Assembly: GCF_007752535.1 (NCBI RefSeq)
Contig: NZ_CP036426.1
Span: forward strand, 2,480,001 to 2,544,000
DNA length: 64,000 bases
Source: Tautonia plasticadhaerens
GTDB taxonomy: Bacteria; Planctomycetota; Planctomycetia; Isosphaerales; Isosphaeraceae
Reading direction: 5' to 3'
The translations under genes were made by a program, and so were the position numbers. This document shows, one piece after another, positions 1-7,542 of this stretch. The stretch's first letter is position 1; every line of letters begins with the position of its first letter. A model generated the notes under the pieces. It saw only the letters and a list, made by a program, of their open reading frames with translations, made no database searches and was not told where the DNA came from.

Positions 1-147
1 TCACGATCCCGAGCCCCGACCTCAACACCCCAGGTTGATCTTCGTGAGTTAATCGATGCGGTGCCCGCACGTTCAGAAGAAGACCGTCTAACGCTATTCT
101 TCCTATCCTGCACAGACAGCGCATGTTCCCCATTATATGCGATTTAG
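1..147 (+). CDS. possible C-terminal end of a protein entering from the left edge
   Basis: Frame 1 is open from the first base to a TAG at 145-147 and would encode 48 residues ending in LYAI. It contains an amphipathic stretch (VDLRELIDAVPARSEEDRL). The start lies outside the window, so neither family nor function can be named. An open frame of this length arises by chance fairly often, and the base composition here is lower in GC than the chromosome, so this is a weak call. Confidence 0.25.
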   Translation, partial: SRSRAPTSTPQVDLRELIDAVPARSEEDRLTLFFLSCTDSACSPLYAI

Positions 148-244
148 GTTCTTCCGAAGGATCGATCGAATGTGACTGAAGGAGAACCCGTCGCAGACAT
201 AGAGAGACTTTGTTGTCATACAGACATCAGACGGAGTCGCAGCG

Positions 245-595
245 ATGAATCGGGATGACCTGGCCAGACTCGTGCTGATCGAGGTGCAGCAGCGATGCGA
301 GGCGATCCGGTCCCGCCCGAGGCCGCCGCAATGGAAATGCTGGTCCGTACTGAAGCATGACCTCGACGTCGCTCATGGGCCGTGCTACTCGCCGCGATGG
401 TTCGGCGACGCGAGCGCGACGGAGGCCGGTCGGGTCCGCCTCCTGAGGGCCGTCTACCGGCTGGCCGATTCCGGGTTGCTGACCATCGTCAAGAGCGAGG
501 GGGGCCGGCTGGAACGGGTACGGTTGACGGCCTCCGGAGATGAGGCCGCGACCGAGCTTCGAAATGCCGAAACGCAATCGCGAGCCGCAACCTGA
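245..595 (+). CDS. small protein with winged-helix-like C-terminal part
   Basis: This 116-residue protein starts at an ATG preceded by GGAG eight bases upstream. Residues about 66-100 (LLRAVYRLADSGLLTIVK...RLERVRLTASG) have the look of a winged helix: a helix, a short loop and a beta hairpin ending in an LTxxG pattern often seen at the end of MarR- or PadR-like domains. The rest is unrecognised. It lies convergent to the operon at 1776-623. A regulatory role in the island is an inference only; the family is not identified. Confidence 0.55.
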   Translation: MNRDDLARLVLIEVQQRCEAIRSRPRPPQWKCWSVLKHDLDVAHGPCYSPRWFGDASATEAGRVRLLRAVYRLADSGLLTIVKSEGGRLERVRLTASGDEAATELRNAETQSRAAT

Positions 596-622
596 TTTCT
601 CAAAGAGATCTCGGTCCGAGCA

Positions 623-1162
623 TCACCCGACGTTGACTTGGTTCTGCGCGAGATTGACACGGAGGGCCGGGAGCGCCAGCTTGCGGACCGTAGCAAGGGT
701 CTTGATGGCCGAGAGGAACCGGCGATGCGCCGCGTCGATCCGCCGTTGGTGGAACTCGGCCTGACGCAGCGTCAGATCCTTTGATTGCTCGTAATTCGTC
801 TGGCGAATATTGACCTCCGCCCAACAGAGCGCGGCCCGCTCGGCCAGGAGTCGCTCCATCGGCGTCGGGTTCGGCCCTTCCAGGTCGCGGCGGACCTCTC
901 CGAGCCGGAGGCGGAGCGATTCCTTGATGGCCAGATCCTTCCCGGAGGCGCCCCGCGCGATCGCGTCGAACAGCCAGGCGGGCGGGTCACCGTAGTGGTC
1001 GAGGAACCATCGGCCCCGCTTCGGGTCGGAGAGCAGGGACCGCAATTGCGGGAGGCAGGATTGATCGCCCCGATGGGCCCGCTCCAGGAGTGCCTCAATC
1101 TCGGCCTGGGTCGTGGGGAGCCCGGCTCCCGACTCCGCCGGTTGCGTGTTCGTCTGGGACAT
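623..1162 (-). CDS. island protein of unknown function, helical C-terminus
   Basis: The protein is 179 residues if it starts at the ATG at 1162, which has a purine-rich GGAGG-type site directly upstream; a longer open frame to 1225 lacks this. Residues about 20-75 include an LLERAHRGDQSCLPQLRSLL segment resembling a short helical repeat, followed by a long charged helical region (KESLRLRLGEVRRDLEGPNPTPMERLLAERAAL is split by PNP). No enzyme motif is visible. It is the last gene of a three-gene minus-strand operon, and its start overlaps the end of the gene before it by 68 bp. Function unknown. Confidence 0.6.
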   Translation of the reverse strand: MSQTNTQPAESGAGLPTTQAEIEALLERAHRGDQSCLPQLRSLLSDPKRGRWFLDHYGDPPAWLFDAIARGASGKDLAIKESLRLRLGEVRRDLEGPNPTPMERLLAERAALCWAEVNIRQTNYEQSKDLTLRQAEFHQRRIDAAHRRFLSAIKTLATVRKLALPALRVNLAQNQVNVG

Positions 1163-1463
1163 CTCGCCTCCGCCTCCACTCGCCGCGCTTGTGTCGATGG
1201 AACCCGGCCGCGATGAGCGCCGCATGGGCCACGGCCTCCACCCGGTCGAACCACTCCGATAGCTCCCGCTCCTGCCGCTCTGCCGCCTCCCGTTCCTCCA
1301 GCTCCTCTTCCCGCTCGATCTGCCGTTCCTCCCGGTCTTCCATGTCGAGCAACGCGAACCGGGCGCCCCGCTCCCCCTGGCCGAAATACTCGGTCACGAC
1401 CCGCCCCGCCTCCCGCCGGGAACGGTAGTAGTATCGGCGACCCTTGATGGTTTTCCAGCCCAT
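1095..1463 (-). CDS. GRRYYYR-type small basic island protein
   Basis: The 122-residue protein starts MGWKTIKGRRYYYRSRREAG, an opening that recurs in small proteins of planctomycete islands. The middle (about 45-80) is a run of Glu/Arg that should form a coiled coil or single helix, and the end is Arg-rich. The ATG at 1463 is preferred over an upstream ATG at 1541, because the upstream extension overlaps the preceding gene and looks non-coding. It is the second gene of the minus-strand operon. The function is not known; the basic N-terminus would suit nucleic-acid binding, which is inference. Confidence 0.6.
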   Translation of the reverse strand: MGWKTIKGRRYYYRSRREAGRVVTEYFGQGERGARFALLDMEDREERQIEREEELEEREAAERQERELSEWFDRVEAVAHAALIAAGFHRHKRGEWRRRRDVPDEHATGGVGSRAPHDPGRD

Positions 1464-1533
1464 GAGTTCACACCCGGTTAACCTACACGCTCGGAGCTGC
1501 CCCGCTTCCCGTCCGCCCGCATCCGGTCGGCCC

Positions 1534-1776
1534 TCACTCACCGGAGGCCCGCCCCTCGGCCGACTTCACCCGTTCGGCCTCGGCCGTGAACTCCTGCGCG
1601 ACCGACCCGCGTAACAGGTGGCTCAGGAACTCGGCCAGACTCAGGCCCCGTGCATCGGCCACGAATCGGGCCTGGGCGACGATCGCACGGTCGATCTTCA
1701 CCGCCACGTCATCCCGCCCCGATCGGGGCCGGCCGGCCCCCGAACGTTGCCCTCCGTGCTGGCGTTTCTCCGCCAT
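1534..1776 (-). CDS. ribbon-helix-helix-like small protein
   Basis: This 80-residue protein opens with a basic GxRSGAGRPRSGRDD segment. It continues as VAVKIDRAIVAQARFVADARGLSLAEFLSHLLRG (about 24-57), which matches the strand-helix-helix layout of Arc/MetJ/CopG-like DNA-binding proteins. Such proteins usually repress their own promoter. It is the first gene of the minus-strand operon, and a 13-bp palindrome lies in the divergent promoter region 110 bp upstream (1887-1899). No toxin partner is obvious, so an antitoxin role is not claimed. Confidence 0.65.
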   Translation of the reverse strand: MAEKRQHGGQRSGAGRPRSGRDDVAVKIDRAIVAQARFVADARGLSLAEFLSHLLRGSVAQEFTAEAERVKSAEGRASGE

Positions 1777-1875
1777 CGACGTCTGCCCTCACCGCGCGAT
1801 CTCAGGGAATGAACGATCCCGCCATCGGTATCATGCGGGGGGAATCAAATTTTTCAAGATTCAAGACCGGCTGTC

Positions 1876-1903
1876 TTGATTTTCGTTACCAAATTGGTAT
1901 GAT
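1876..1903 (+). promoter_or_regulatory. predicted sigma70-type promoter with embedded palindromic operator
   Basis: TTGATT at 1876-1881 and an extended -10, TGG-TATGAT (TATGAT 1898-1903), are separated by 16 bp. This would drive the plus-strand leader and the gene at 2005. The perfect palindrome TACCAAATTGGTA at 1887-1899 sits across the spacer and the start of the -10, where a repressor would block polymerase. The divergently encoded ribbon-helix-helix-like protein is the obvious candidate ligand, by inference. A second possible promoter on the minus strand (TTGAAA about 1858-1853) would serve that operon. Confidence 0.5.
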
Positions 1904-1941
1904 TCAAGTGATGGGGTTGAACGGCAGCCCCGAACGAAAAG

Positions 1942-1975
1942 GGGCCCGCCGGTGCTGGGAACACCGGACGGGCCC
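1942..1975 (+). other. strong hairpin in the leader of the 2005 gene
   Basis: Thirteen bases at 1942-1954 pair with 1962-1975 with a single bulged A, closing a 7-base loop. The hairpin lies between the predicted promoter (1876-1903) and the ribosome binding site of the gene at 2005. It has no T-run after it (the next bases are TAGGGC), so it is not a convincing terminator. It may be a leader structure or a protein-binding site. Confidence 0.55.
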
Positions 1976-2004
1976 TAGGGCAAGGCTGATAGGGAGCCTC
2001 ACCC

Positions 2005-2256
2005 ATGACCATTCTCTTCGATTCGACCCGCCCGACCAAGGCCAATCGCCCCTTCGGGCGGGGCATCGGTCGCCCGACCGACGCCTATGGCAACCCGCTC
2101 CGCCGGGTCGGCTACTCGGCCGATGATGCGGCCTGGTACGCCGCCCAAGGCGGCGACTTCCACACCCTTGACGTCGACACCGCCTCGATCCTCTGGGACA
2201 GGGCCGCGTCCGACGCGGAGGCCGAGAGCCGCGTCGAGACGCTCGGCTACCTCTAA
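2005..2256 (+). CDS. small island protein of unknown function
   Basis: The 83-residue protein has a good ribosome site (GGGAG about eight bases before the ATG) and a leader carrying a strong hairpin. Visible features are an N-terminal basic segment (TRPTKANRPFGRGIGRP) followed by a YSADDAAWYAAQGGDF stretch and an acidic C-terminus. No known domain is recognised. The gene is followed after 72 bp by a short gene in the same direction. Its place next to a regulated promoter suggests an early or control function, which is speculative. Confidence 0.6.
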   Translation: MTILFDSTRPTKANRPFGRGIGRPTDAYGNPLRRVGYSADDAAWYAAQGGDFHTLDVDTASILWDRAASDAEAESRVETLGYL

Positions 2257-2328
2257 CCCGCCCGGGGTCGGGGGCTCGACGCCCCCGGCCCTGATCGATT
2301 TCTTGCCCGATCCTGGAGGATCGACGCC

Positions 2329-2490
2329 ATGAACATCCCGACCCGACGCCCCCATCCTCGACGCCCCGCCGCCTCGGGCTGGCCAGCCTGGACCGATGAG
2401 GTTCGCTGGACCATCGGCCCCAACACTCCCTGCCAAGAGATTCTGCTTGACCTCGAACAGGAAGCTTTAAATCTTGATAAAATTTCATGA
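2329..2490 (+). CDS. short island protein, probably cut at its 3' end by the AT-rich insertion
   Basis: An ATG at 2329 has a GGAGGA site eight bases upstream and opens 53 codons to a TGA at 2488-2490. The first part (RPAASGWPAWTDEVRWTIGP) is GC-rich in codon use. The last dozen residues (EQEALNLDKIS) are encoded by AT-rich DNA that continues into the cargo block. The original C-terminus was therefore probably replaced when the block came in. Function unknown. Confidence 0.5.
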   Translation: MNIPTRRPHPRRPAASGWPAWTDEVRWTIGPNTPCQEILLDLEQEALNLDKIS

Positions 2491-2586
2491 TTTCTAGTGG
2501 ATCACTTTCGAGCATCCAGGATCAATGGGCAGCCGGAGCCCCAGATTTCGCTAATCCTGCCTTCTTTGCTGTGAGGGAGAATTGGG

Positions 2587-2615
2587 TTGACCTGTCCCAG
2601 CGAAAGTAGTAGTAA
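2587..2615 (+). promoter_or_regulatory. candidate promoter of the cargo genes
   Basis: TTGACC at 2587-2592 and TAGTAA at 2610-2615 are separated by 17 bp, about 125 bp before the start of the small gene at 2741. The -35 is close to consensus and the -10 is poor. No other good candidate is seen in the 250 bp between 2491 and 2740, which otherwise hold nothing recognisable. Confidence 0.35.
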
Positions 2616-2740
2616 CCCACTCCGCGCGCCCTGTAGAATGGATTTGCATGGCTCGGCAACCATGATCGGCTTCCATTGCGGTCTAGAGAGAGGGGTGCGT
2701 GATGCTAACGGAAACCGGAATCGCAGGGAGGCTCGGATCA

Positions 2741-2950
2741 ATGTCAAACACTCGAGTTCAACGGATTGATGACCTCCTACTTGAACGGCTTCGATCCAGC
2801 GGACAAGAATTGACCGCAGAGGAGTTGGAAAAGGAGTTGTCTATCAGCGAACCCCCTTACAGCACTTTCGAAATTAGGGCCGCGCTCTGGAGACTCATCG
2901 CAACGAGGGATGTCGTCTTAACCCCGAAACGCACGCTGAAAGCGTCGTAA
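2741..2950 (+). CDS. small helix-turn-helix-like protein preceding the dNTPase
   Basis: The 69-residue reading starts at an ATG with AGGGAGG nine bases upstream; an upstream ATG at 2699 is less well placed. The sequence IDDLLLERLRSSGQELTAEELEKELSI...IRAALWRLIATRDVVLTPKRTL has the layout of a small winged helix: a helix, a recognition-like pair, then a beta strand ending in LTPK. It precedes the dNTPase by 45 bp in the same direction, so the two probably form one transcript. Whether it represses the pair or partners the enzyme is unknown. Confidence 0.6.
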   Translation: MSNTRVQRIDDLLLERLRSSGQELTAEELEKELSISEPPYSTFEIRAALWRLIATRDVVLTPKRTLKAS

Positions 2951-2995
2951 GACAAGCGGATCGCCGCGCACGCCAAACCAAAAAATGATTATCAA

Positions 2996-4321
2996 ATGAA
3001 AAGGGAAGATAGGAAACATCCGGATGGCACTATTCAAGGGAAGTCGAGTCCCGCGGATCGGGATCGTATCTTGTATTCCCCGGAGTTTCGCCGGCTCGCT
3101 TCAGTGACACAGGTTGCGGTCGCAGAAGGAGGTTTACTCTTCCACAACCGACTAACCCACAGTCTAAAGGTGGCACAAATTGGTCGTCGACTTGCTGAGG
3201 GGCTGCTCGATTCACATAGAGAAATCGCAGTATCACTTGGTGGCATCGACCCCGAAACCGTAGAAAGCGCTGCCCTCGCTCACGACCTAGGCCACCCCCC
3301 ATTTGGCCATGTCGCCGAAAGAAAACTTGACAAGTTATTATTAAAGGAAGGAGTTGCCGATGGCTTTGAGGGCAATCCGCAGTCGTTTAGGATTGTCACG
3401 AAGATTGCCGTACAAGGGGATCACTATGACGGATTAAATCTTGCCCGCGCAACTCTAAATGCATTGCTGAAATACCCGCATATGCGGAAACCCAGTGGAA
3501 AAGGAAATAAAAAATGGGGCGCATACACATTTGAAGAAGACGATTTTCGGTTCGCTCGGGCCCTCCAGACGGTCGGCAATGGCGACTCGATGTGTGTCGA
3601 AGCTCAAATAATGACATGGGCCGACGACATTACATATTCAGTTCACGACATAGAGGATTTCTATCAGGCAGGGCTAATTCCCCTTGATCAACTGACTAGC
3701 AAAGACGGGAGAGAGGTGGATCGGTTTTTAGCCAATGTGTTCGAGCGGTGGAGCAGGAAGGGTATTACTTCAAAGTATGGCAAAGACGAGTTGTCTGAAG
3801 CTTTTCGCGGGCTTCTGAAACTGGCACCCATCCAAGAACCCTATAGCGGCGCCAGAAGGCAGCAAGCCGCTTTGCGAAACTTTACTTCGGGTTTAATTGA
3901 TCGCTATGTGGGACACACAAAATTAATCGAAGGAGACAACTCAAGTGGCAATCTTGAAATTGATAAAAATATTTTAATGGAAGTCGAAATGTTGAAAGAG
4001 TTGCTTTGGTATTATGTTATAAAAAACCCTGCTCTTGCGTCCCAGGAGCACGGGCAATCCAGGATAATAGAAGAATTATTCAATATATTTGCACAGGCAG
4101 CTACCAGCAACGACTCAGACGACTGGGCAATCCTCCCTGGCCGCGCCAGGGAACTGATTGATGAAATCGTCAAATTGAATGGTCAAAATACATCCAAAAA
4201 TGAACGGCTCCGAGTTGTTGCCGATACGGTAGCAGGAATGACTGAGCAGCAGGCTCTTCAAATGTTCCACCGATTGACCGCGATTTCGCCTGGCTCCTTG
4301 TTTCAGCCAATTGCTACATGA
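2996..4321 (+). CDS. dGTPase-family HD-domain deoxynucleoside triphosphate triphosphohydrolase
   Basis: The family cleaves dNTPs to deoxynucleoside and triphosphate. The 441 residues match the family length. Visible are the entry motif RILYSPEFRRLASVTQV (24-40), a metal-binding His in NRLTHSLKVA (H55), the HD pair and next His in AHDLGHPPFGH (H96, D97, H100), the FEGN motif (about 124-127), a GLNLA/RATL helix (about 146-155) and the later metal Asp in MTWADDITYSVHD (D210/D211). All catalytic positions look intact. Codon use is AT-rich, unlike the neighbours, which points to transfer. Related enzymes act in antiphage defence by depleting dNTPs; a defence role here is inferred from the island setting. 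There is no clear ribosome site; a five-codon frame MIIK-stop at 2985-2999 overlaps the start, so translational coupling is possible. Confidence 0.9.
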   Translation: MKREDRKHPDGTIQGKSSPADRDRILYSPEFRRLASVTQVAVAEGGLLFHNRLTHSLKVAQIGRRLAEGLLDSHREIAVSLGGIDPETVESAALAHDLGHPPFGHVAERKLDKLLLKEGVADGFEGNPQSFRIVTKIAVQGDHYDGLNLARATLNALLKYPHMRKPSGKGNKKWGAYTFEEDDFRFARALQTVGNGDSMCVEAQIMTWADDITYSVHDIEDFYQAGLIPLDQLTSKDGREVDRFLANVFERWSRKGITSKYGKDELSEAFRGLLKLAPIQEPYSGARRQQAALRNFTSGLIDRYVGHTKLIEGDNSSGNLEIDKNILMEVEMLKELLWYYVIKNPALASQEHGQSRIIEELFNIFAQAATSNDSDDWAILPGRARELIDEIVKLNGQNTSKNERLRVVADTVAGMTEQQALQMFHRLTAISPGSLFQPIAT

Positions 4322-4332
4322 ACACCAGAAAC

Positions 4333-5502
4333 TCATATTCTCAATGATATTTGGATCATTAAAGATTTTAGACCGCTCGAGTTTTCATTTAATTCTGTCA
4401 AGTCCAGGCCGTCAGTCAAGTCGAGCACACGGGCCTTATTCGGGCCACGCTGAAACCACAACCTGGCGCCCGAACGTCCTGCACCATCGGCGTCCAAGGC
4501 CAGAAACCAAACCGGGCACAACGCAAGGGCCTCAATGGTGTGTCTTGACGGATTCTGGCAAGCAGATCCGACAGTGACAACATTCATCACATGGCCAACC
4601 TCTTGGAAGGCCAACAACGCATCCAGTTCCCCCTCGCATATCAGGGCAGGCACTCCGGCGCAAAGGTCGGGCCAGGGATAGGCGTGGCCCCGCTCGGACC
4701 CGGCAGCGGCCATGAGCTTCGGCCCGTCCGACTCCTTCCGCCAGGGACGGCTTACTTCCTCGTGGAGCCGCCTCACGTTGACGCCGCACCATCGGGCCTC
4801 GGGGGCCGGTTCTTCCGAACCAGTAGTGGCAGAATACCAGGCGCCAGGGGCGACCCAGGGTAGGACGACGCCCCGGGGCATCCAGACCCCGCGGGGCCGG
4901 CTGCGAACGTCGAGCCCGAGGACCTCGACGGTCTCAGATCGGGCCGGCCGGGCGAGGAAGCCGACCCGGAACCGGCTCAGGGTGTGATCCTCCAGGCCCC
5001 GGCGGCGGAGCCATTCGAGCGCGGGCCGGCCCTCGGGGGACCAGAGGCGGGCCTCGGCGTCCTCGACGATCGCGTTGACGGCCGCCTGCCAGGCCGGATC
5101 ACGCCAGGCCGGGACGCGGGGCCTCGGAGGGGCCGGGGCCGGCGTCTCGGGGCGGGGGGATGGGCCCGACGCCGATCGAACCCTCCCGCCCTCCACCTGG
5201 CCGCGCCATCCCAGGGTCCGCAGGGCGTCGAGGCGCCCGGAGCCGTCGCGGGCCATGACGTAATCGATCACGTCGCCGGACGCGCCGCAGGCGAAGCAGC
5301 GATAGCGGCCGTCCCTGACCTGCATCGACGGGGTCCGCTCCCGGCCCCCGGCATGGAAGGGACACCGGACAAACCCGCGTCGATCGAGGGCGATGCCGTC
5401 GGCCCGGAGGACCTCGGCCAGCGGGTTGTCCCGCACGATCTCCGCGAAGGGAATCGGCCCAAGCTCGCGACGACCCTTCCCATCGGAGCGGTTTGGAACC
5501 AT
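4333..5502 (-). CDS. CHC2 zinc-finger / Toprim DNA primase, C-terminus replaced
   Basis: This is a DnaG-type primase of a mobile element that would synthesise RNA primers. The N-terminal zinc finger is intact (C47-P-F-H50 ... C69-F-A-C72 with GDVIDYV after it). A Pro-rich linker follows, and then a Toprim fold with the acidic motif ICEGELDALLAF (about 293-304) and LALDADGAGRSGA (about 337). The last ~25 residues (from about LNENSSGLKS) are encoded by AT-rich DNA belonging to the inserted block, so the natural tail is lost. The catalytic core appears complete, so activity is possible. It lies 80 bp downstream of the DUF3987 gene in one operon. Confidence 0.88.
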   Translation of the reverse strand: MVPNRSDGKGRRELGPIPFAEIVRDNPLAEVLRADGIALDRRGFVRCPFHAGGRERTPSMQVRDGRYRCFACGASGDVIDYVMARDGSGRLDALRTLGWRGQVEGGRVRSASGPSPRPETPAPAPPRPRVPAWRDPAWQAAVNAIVEDAEARLWSPEGRPALEWLRRRGLEDHTLSRFRVGFLARPARSETVEVLGLDVRSRPRGVWMPRGVVLPWVAPGAWYSATTGSEEPAPEARWCGVNVRRLHEEVSRPWRKESDGPKLMAAAGSERGHAYPWPDLCAGVPALICEGELDALLAFQEVGHVMNVVTVGSACQNPSRHTIEALALCPVWFLALDADGAGRSGARLWFQRGPNKARVLDLTDGLDLTELNENSSGLKSLMIQISLRI

Positions 5503-5512
5503 GATCGCCTGA

Positions 5513-5620
5513 ACCCACGTTACCCACGATACCCACTGAATCCGGTCATCGGCCCGAGCGTCGCCCCGTCCGTCCCCATCGCCTACGGGTTTAGTGGGTT
5601 CGGTGGGTTTCGTGGGGGGA
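5513..5620. repeat. two arrays of 9-bp repeats in opposite orientation, candidate origin
   Basis: ACCCAC occurs at 5513, 5522 and 5531, exactly nine bases apart. In opposite orientation the related units GGGT/GTGGGT/GTGGGT/GTGGGG begin at 5585, 5594, 5603 and 5612, also nine bases apart. A 48-bp spacer (5537-5584) lies between the arrays. The right array overlaps the last codons of the DUF3987 gene (a PPNPLNP tail), while the left array is non-coding, before the primase start. Iterons next to replication genes are typical origins in plasmids and satellites. The spacer is not AT-rich, which speaks against a simple unwinding element. Confidence 0.5.
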
Positions 5621-7415
5621 CGGCGTTCAGGTTCGGGTTCACTTCGTAGCTCGGCGAGGGGGGGCGGCCGGACTTACCCTCCCGATCCTCCTCGGGACGG
5701 ACGCGGATGCATCCCTGCCGCTCCAGCCAGCCGAGGGCCGCATCGCGACGGTCGAGGCGGCCCCGGAAGCGGCTCAGGCTGTCGCGGTTCACGTCGTTCG
5801 CGCTGAAGTGGTCCAGCGACTTCCGCCGGATCCAGGCGAGGATCGCATGGGCGTCCGGCGGGACCTCGACCCGGCCCTCGTGGATTTCCCCGAGGACCCG
5901 GCGGGCCATGACCTTGAAGTAGTCGACCAGGGCCGCGGCGCCCTCGACGTCCTCGGCCTCGACGCTGGCCGGGGAGGGGAGCCGGACCGGCGGCTCATCC
6001 TCGGTCGAGGAGCCGACCTCCATCGACCAGCCGCCGGGCCGGGCCGCATCGACCTTCCCGTAGGCTTGCCGCAGTTGGGCCAGGACCAGGGCGAGCCGGG
6101 CACAGATCGTCTCGAATTTCGGCCAGGCGCCCCGCAAGTCCTCGGGGAACTCGGGGGTCTCCCGCTCCGACTGGTGCGCGTCGTACCACTCGACCCAGCG
6201 GGCCTTCCCGTCCCGGCTGAAGTCGACGACGACGGGACGCGGGCCCTCCTTGCCTTGCTCCATCGGCCGGTGCCAGAGGGCCGTCAGGGCGGCGGCCCAG
6301 CTGTCCTCCGCCTCGACGCTGACCGTGTCCTCCGTCCAGCGACGACGGACGGCGATCCCGGGGTAGGCGTAGAGGAACCGATCCGTCAGGCCGTCATTCT
6401 GGCCGGGCTTCTCGCGCAGCGAGGGCAGCTTGGAGGGAACCAGTCCGCCGAGGACGACGACGCTGGGCCGGGAGACGTCGAGGACCTCCCGGTTCGTCTT
6501 CCGCTCGGCCCCGGCGTCGGCCCCCGACCAGTTCGACAGCCAGAACGGCCGGTCGCCCCCGCTCCCGGAGCGATACTCGTTCATGCTGTAGAGCCAGCCG
6601 GTCAACTCGTCGACGTGTCGGAGCAGGCCGCGCGGGTTGTCGTTGTGCACGGCGATGACGCTCTCCCGGGTGGCGTCGGGCCGGAGCATGACGCGCCGGC
6701 GGACGGGCCTCGGGCCGCGCTCGTCCGAGTCCTCGGCCTCCCATGCCTCCAGGTCGCGATCGTATTGCCGCCTCAGGCGATCGTCGATCTTCCGGAGCGG
6801 CCCGACCAGGAACTTCGCGGCGTGCGTCTTCCCGTCGCCGGGCGATCCGACGGCCGCCCCGTATAGCGTCGGCGGCTCCGTCCAGGTCCGCTTCAATCGG
6901 AGGTTGACCGACTGGCCGATCGCGGCGGCGGCCGCGCAGATGACGACCAGGCCGGGGAAGTCGGGGGGGACCTGGAAGGCGCCCGCCGTCTCGTCGATCA
7001 GCAGACGGACCGGATCGGGGAACGCCTCGACCGGGAACGGGACCGGATCGGGGATGTCCCGACCCAGCGGGTTGACGGGCCATTCCCGGCCGTCGGCAAC
7101 ATCGACGATCCGGCGGGCCTCGGGGCGGTTCTGGTTCGTCCAGTCGATCGCGTCGAGGATCGGCCGGAGCCTTGTGTTGCTCTTGTTCGCCTTCCCCCAA
7201 CTCGCCAGGCCGTCGAGTCCGCCCGAGGCGGCGGTCATGAGCGCCTCGGTCCAGGCCGGGCCGGGATCGAGCTTGGCGACCGCCTCCGGGCCCAGGGCAC
7301 CCTCGGCGGCATCGAGGGCCCAGAGGGCGTGGCGTAGCGTCTCGGCATCGAAGGGCGACGATCCCGAGCCGTCGGTTGAAGGCTCGCTGGCCTCCGCCGT
7401 ACAATCGCGATGCAC
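5583..7415 (-). CDS. DUF3987 family replication-associated ATPase
   Basis: The 610-residue protein starts at a GTG with GGGAG eight bases upstream. A Walker A motif, GSPGDGKTHAAK (about 193-204), is followed by VRRRVMLRPDATRESVIAVHNDNPRGLLRHVDELTGWL, in which HVDELTGW fits a Walker B region, and then GDRPFWLSNWSGA. This is the pattern of DUF3987 proteins found beside primases in prophages and islands and thought to serve as helicase/primase-like factors. The C-terminal ~100 residues look like a winged-helix domain (LDHFSANDVNRDSLSRFRGRLDRRDAALGWLERQGCIRV). It is encoded upstream of the primase. The last codons coincide with the 9-bp repeat array. Confidence 0.82.
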   Translation of the reverse strand: MHRDCTAEASEPSTDGSGSSPFDAETLRHALWALDAAEGALGPEAVAKLDPGPAWTEALMTAASGGLDGLASWGKANKSNTRLRPILDAIDWTNQNRPEARRIVDVADGREWPVNPLGRDIPDPVPFPVEAFPDPVRLLIDETAGAFQVPPDFPGLVVICAAAAAIGQSVNLRLKRTWTEPPTLYGAAVGSPGDGKTHAAKFLVGPLRKIDDRLRRQYDRDLEAWEAEDSDERGPRPVRRRVMLRPDATRESVIAVHNDNPRGLLRHVDELTGWLYSMNEYRSGSGGDRPFWLSNWSGADAGAERKTNREVLDVSRPSVVVLGGLVPSKLPSLREKPGQNDGLTDRFLYAYPGIAVRRRWTEDTVSVEAEDSWAAALTALWHRPMEQGKEGPRPVVVDFSRDGKARWVEWYDAHQSERETPEFPEDLRGAWPKFETICARLALVLAQLRQAYGKVDAARPGGWSMEVGSSTEDEPPVRLPSPASVEAEDVEGAAALVDYFKVMARRVLGEIHEGRVEVPPDAHAILAWIRRKSLDHFSANDVNRDSLSRFRGRLDRRDAALGWLERQGCIRVRPEEDREGKSGRPPSPSYEVNPNLNAVPPRNPPNPLNP

Positions 7416-7542
7416 GTTGAACTCCCTTTCGTCTCAGCAGCGGAAGCGGGAACGCGACGGGCACGCGAGCCGATGGGCCCCGGGGGGACTGGCCTCCCCC
7501 CGGGGCTCGCTCGTCGACCCGCCGCGACGGACGCGGGACGGG

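Larger units (their letters stand above)
2461..4402. mobile_element. AT-rich inserted cargo block with dNTPase
   Basis: Base composition drops sharply at about 2461 and returns at about 4405. Both flanking genes change composition inside their last codons: the short gene at 2329 and the primase at 4333. This suggests that the block was inserted between formerly longer genes. The borders carry related sequences in opposite orientation: 2473-2493 (CTTGATAAAATTTCATGA start) and the complement of 4382-4402 agree at 14 of 21 positions. That is too weak to call terminal repeats. No transposase is inside, so the mechanism may be recombination between islands. Confidence 0.5.

Noticed and set aside
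2473-4402. Terminal inverted repeats of a transposon around the dNTPase cargo
   Set aside because: Only 14 of 21 positions match in AT-rich DNA, there is no transposase and no target duplication was seen. It is mentioned only as a weak hint.
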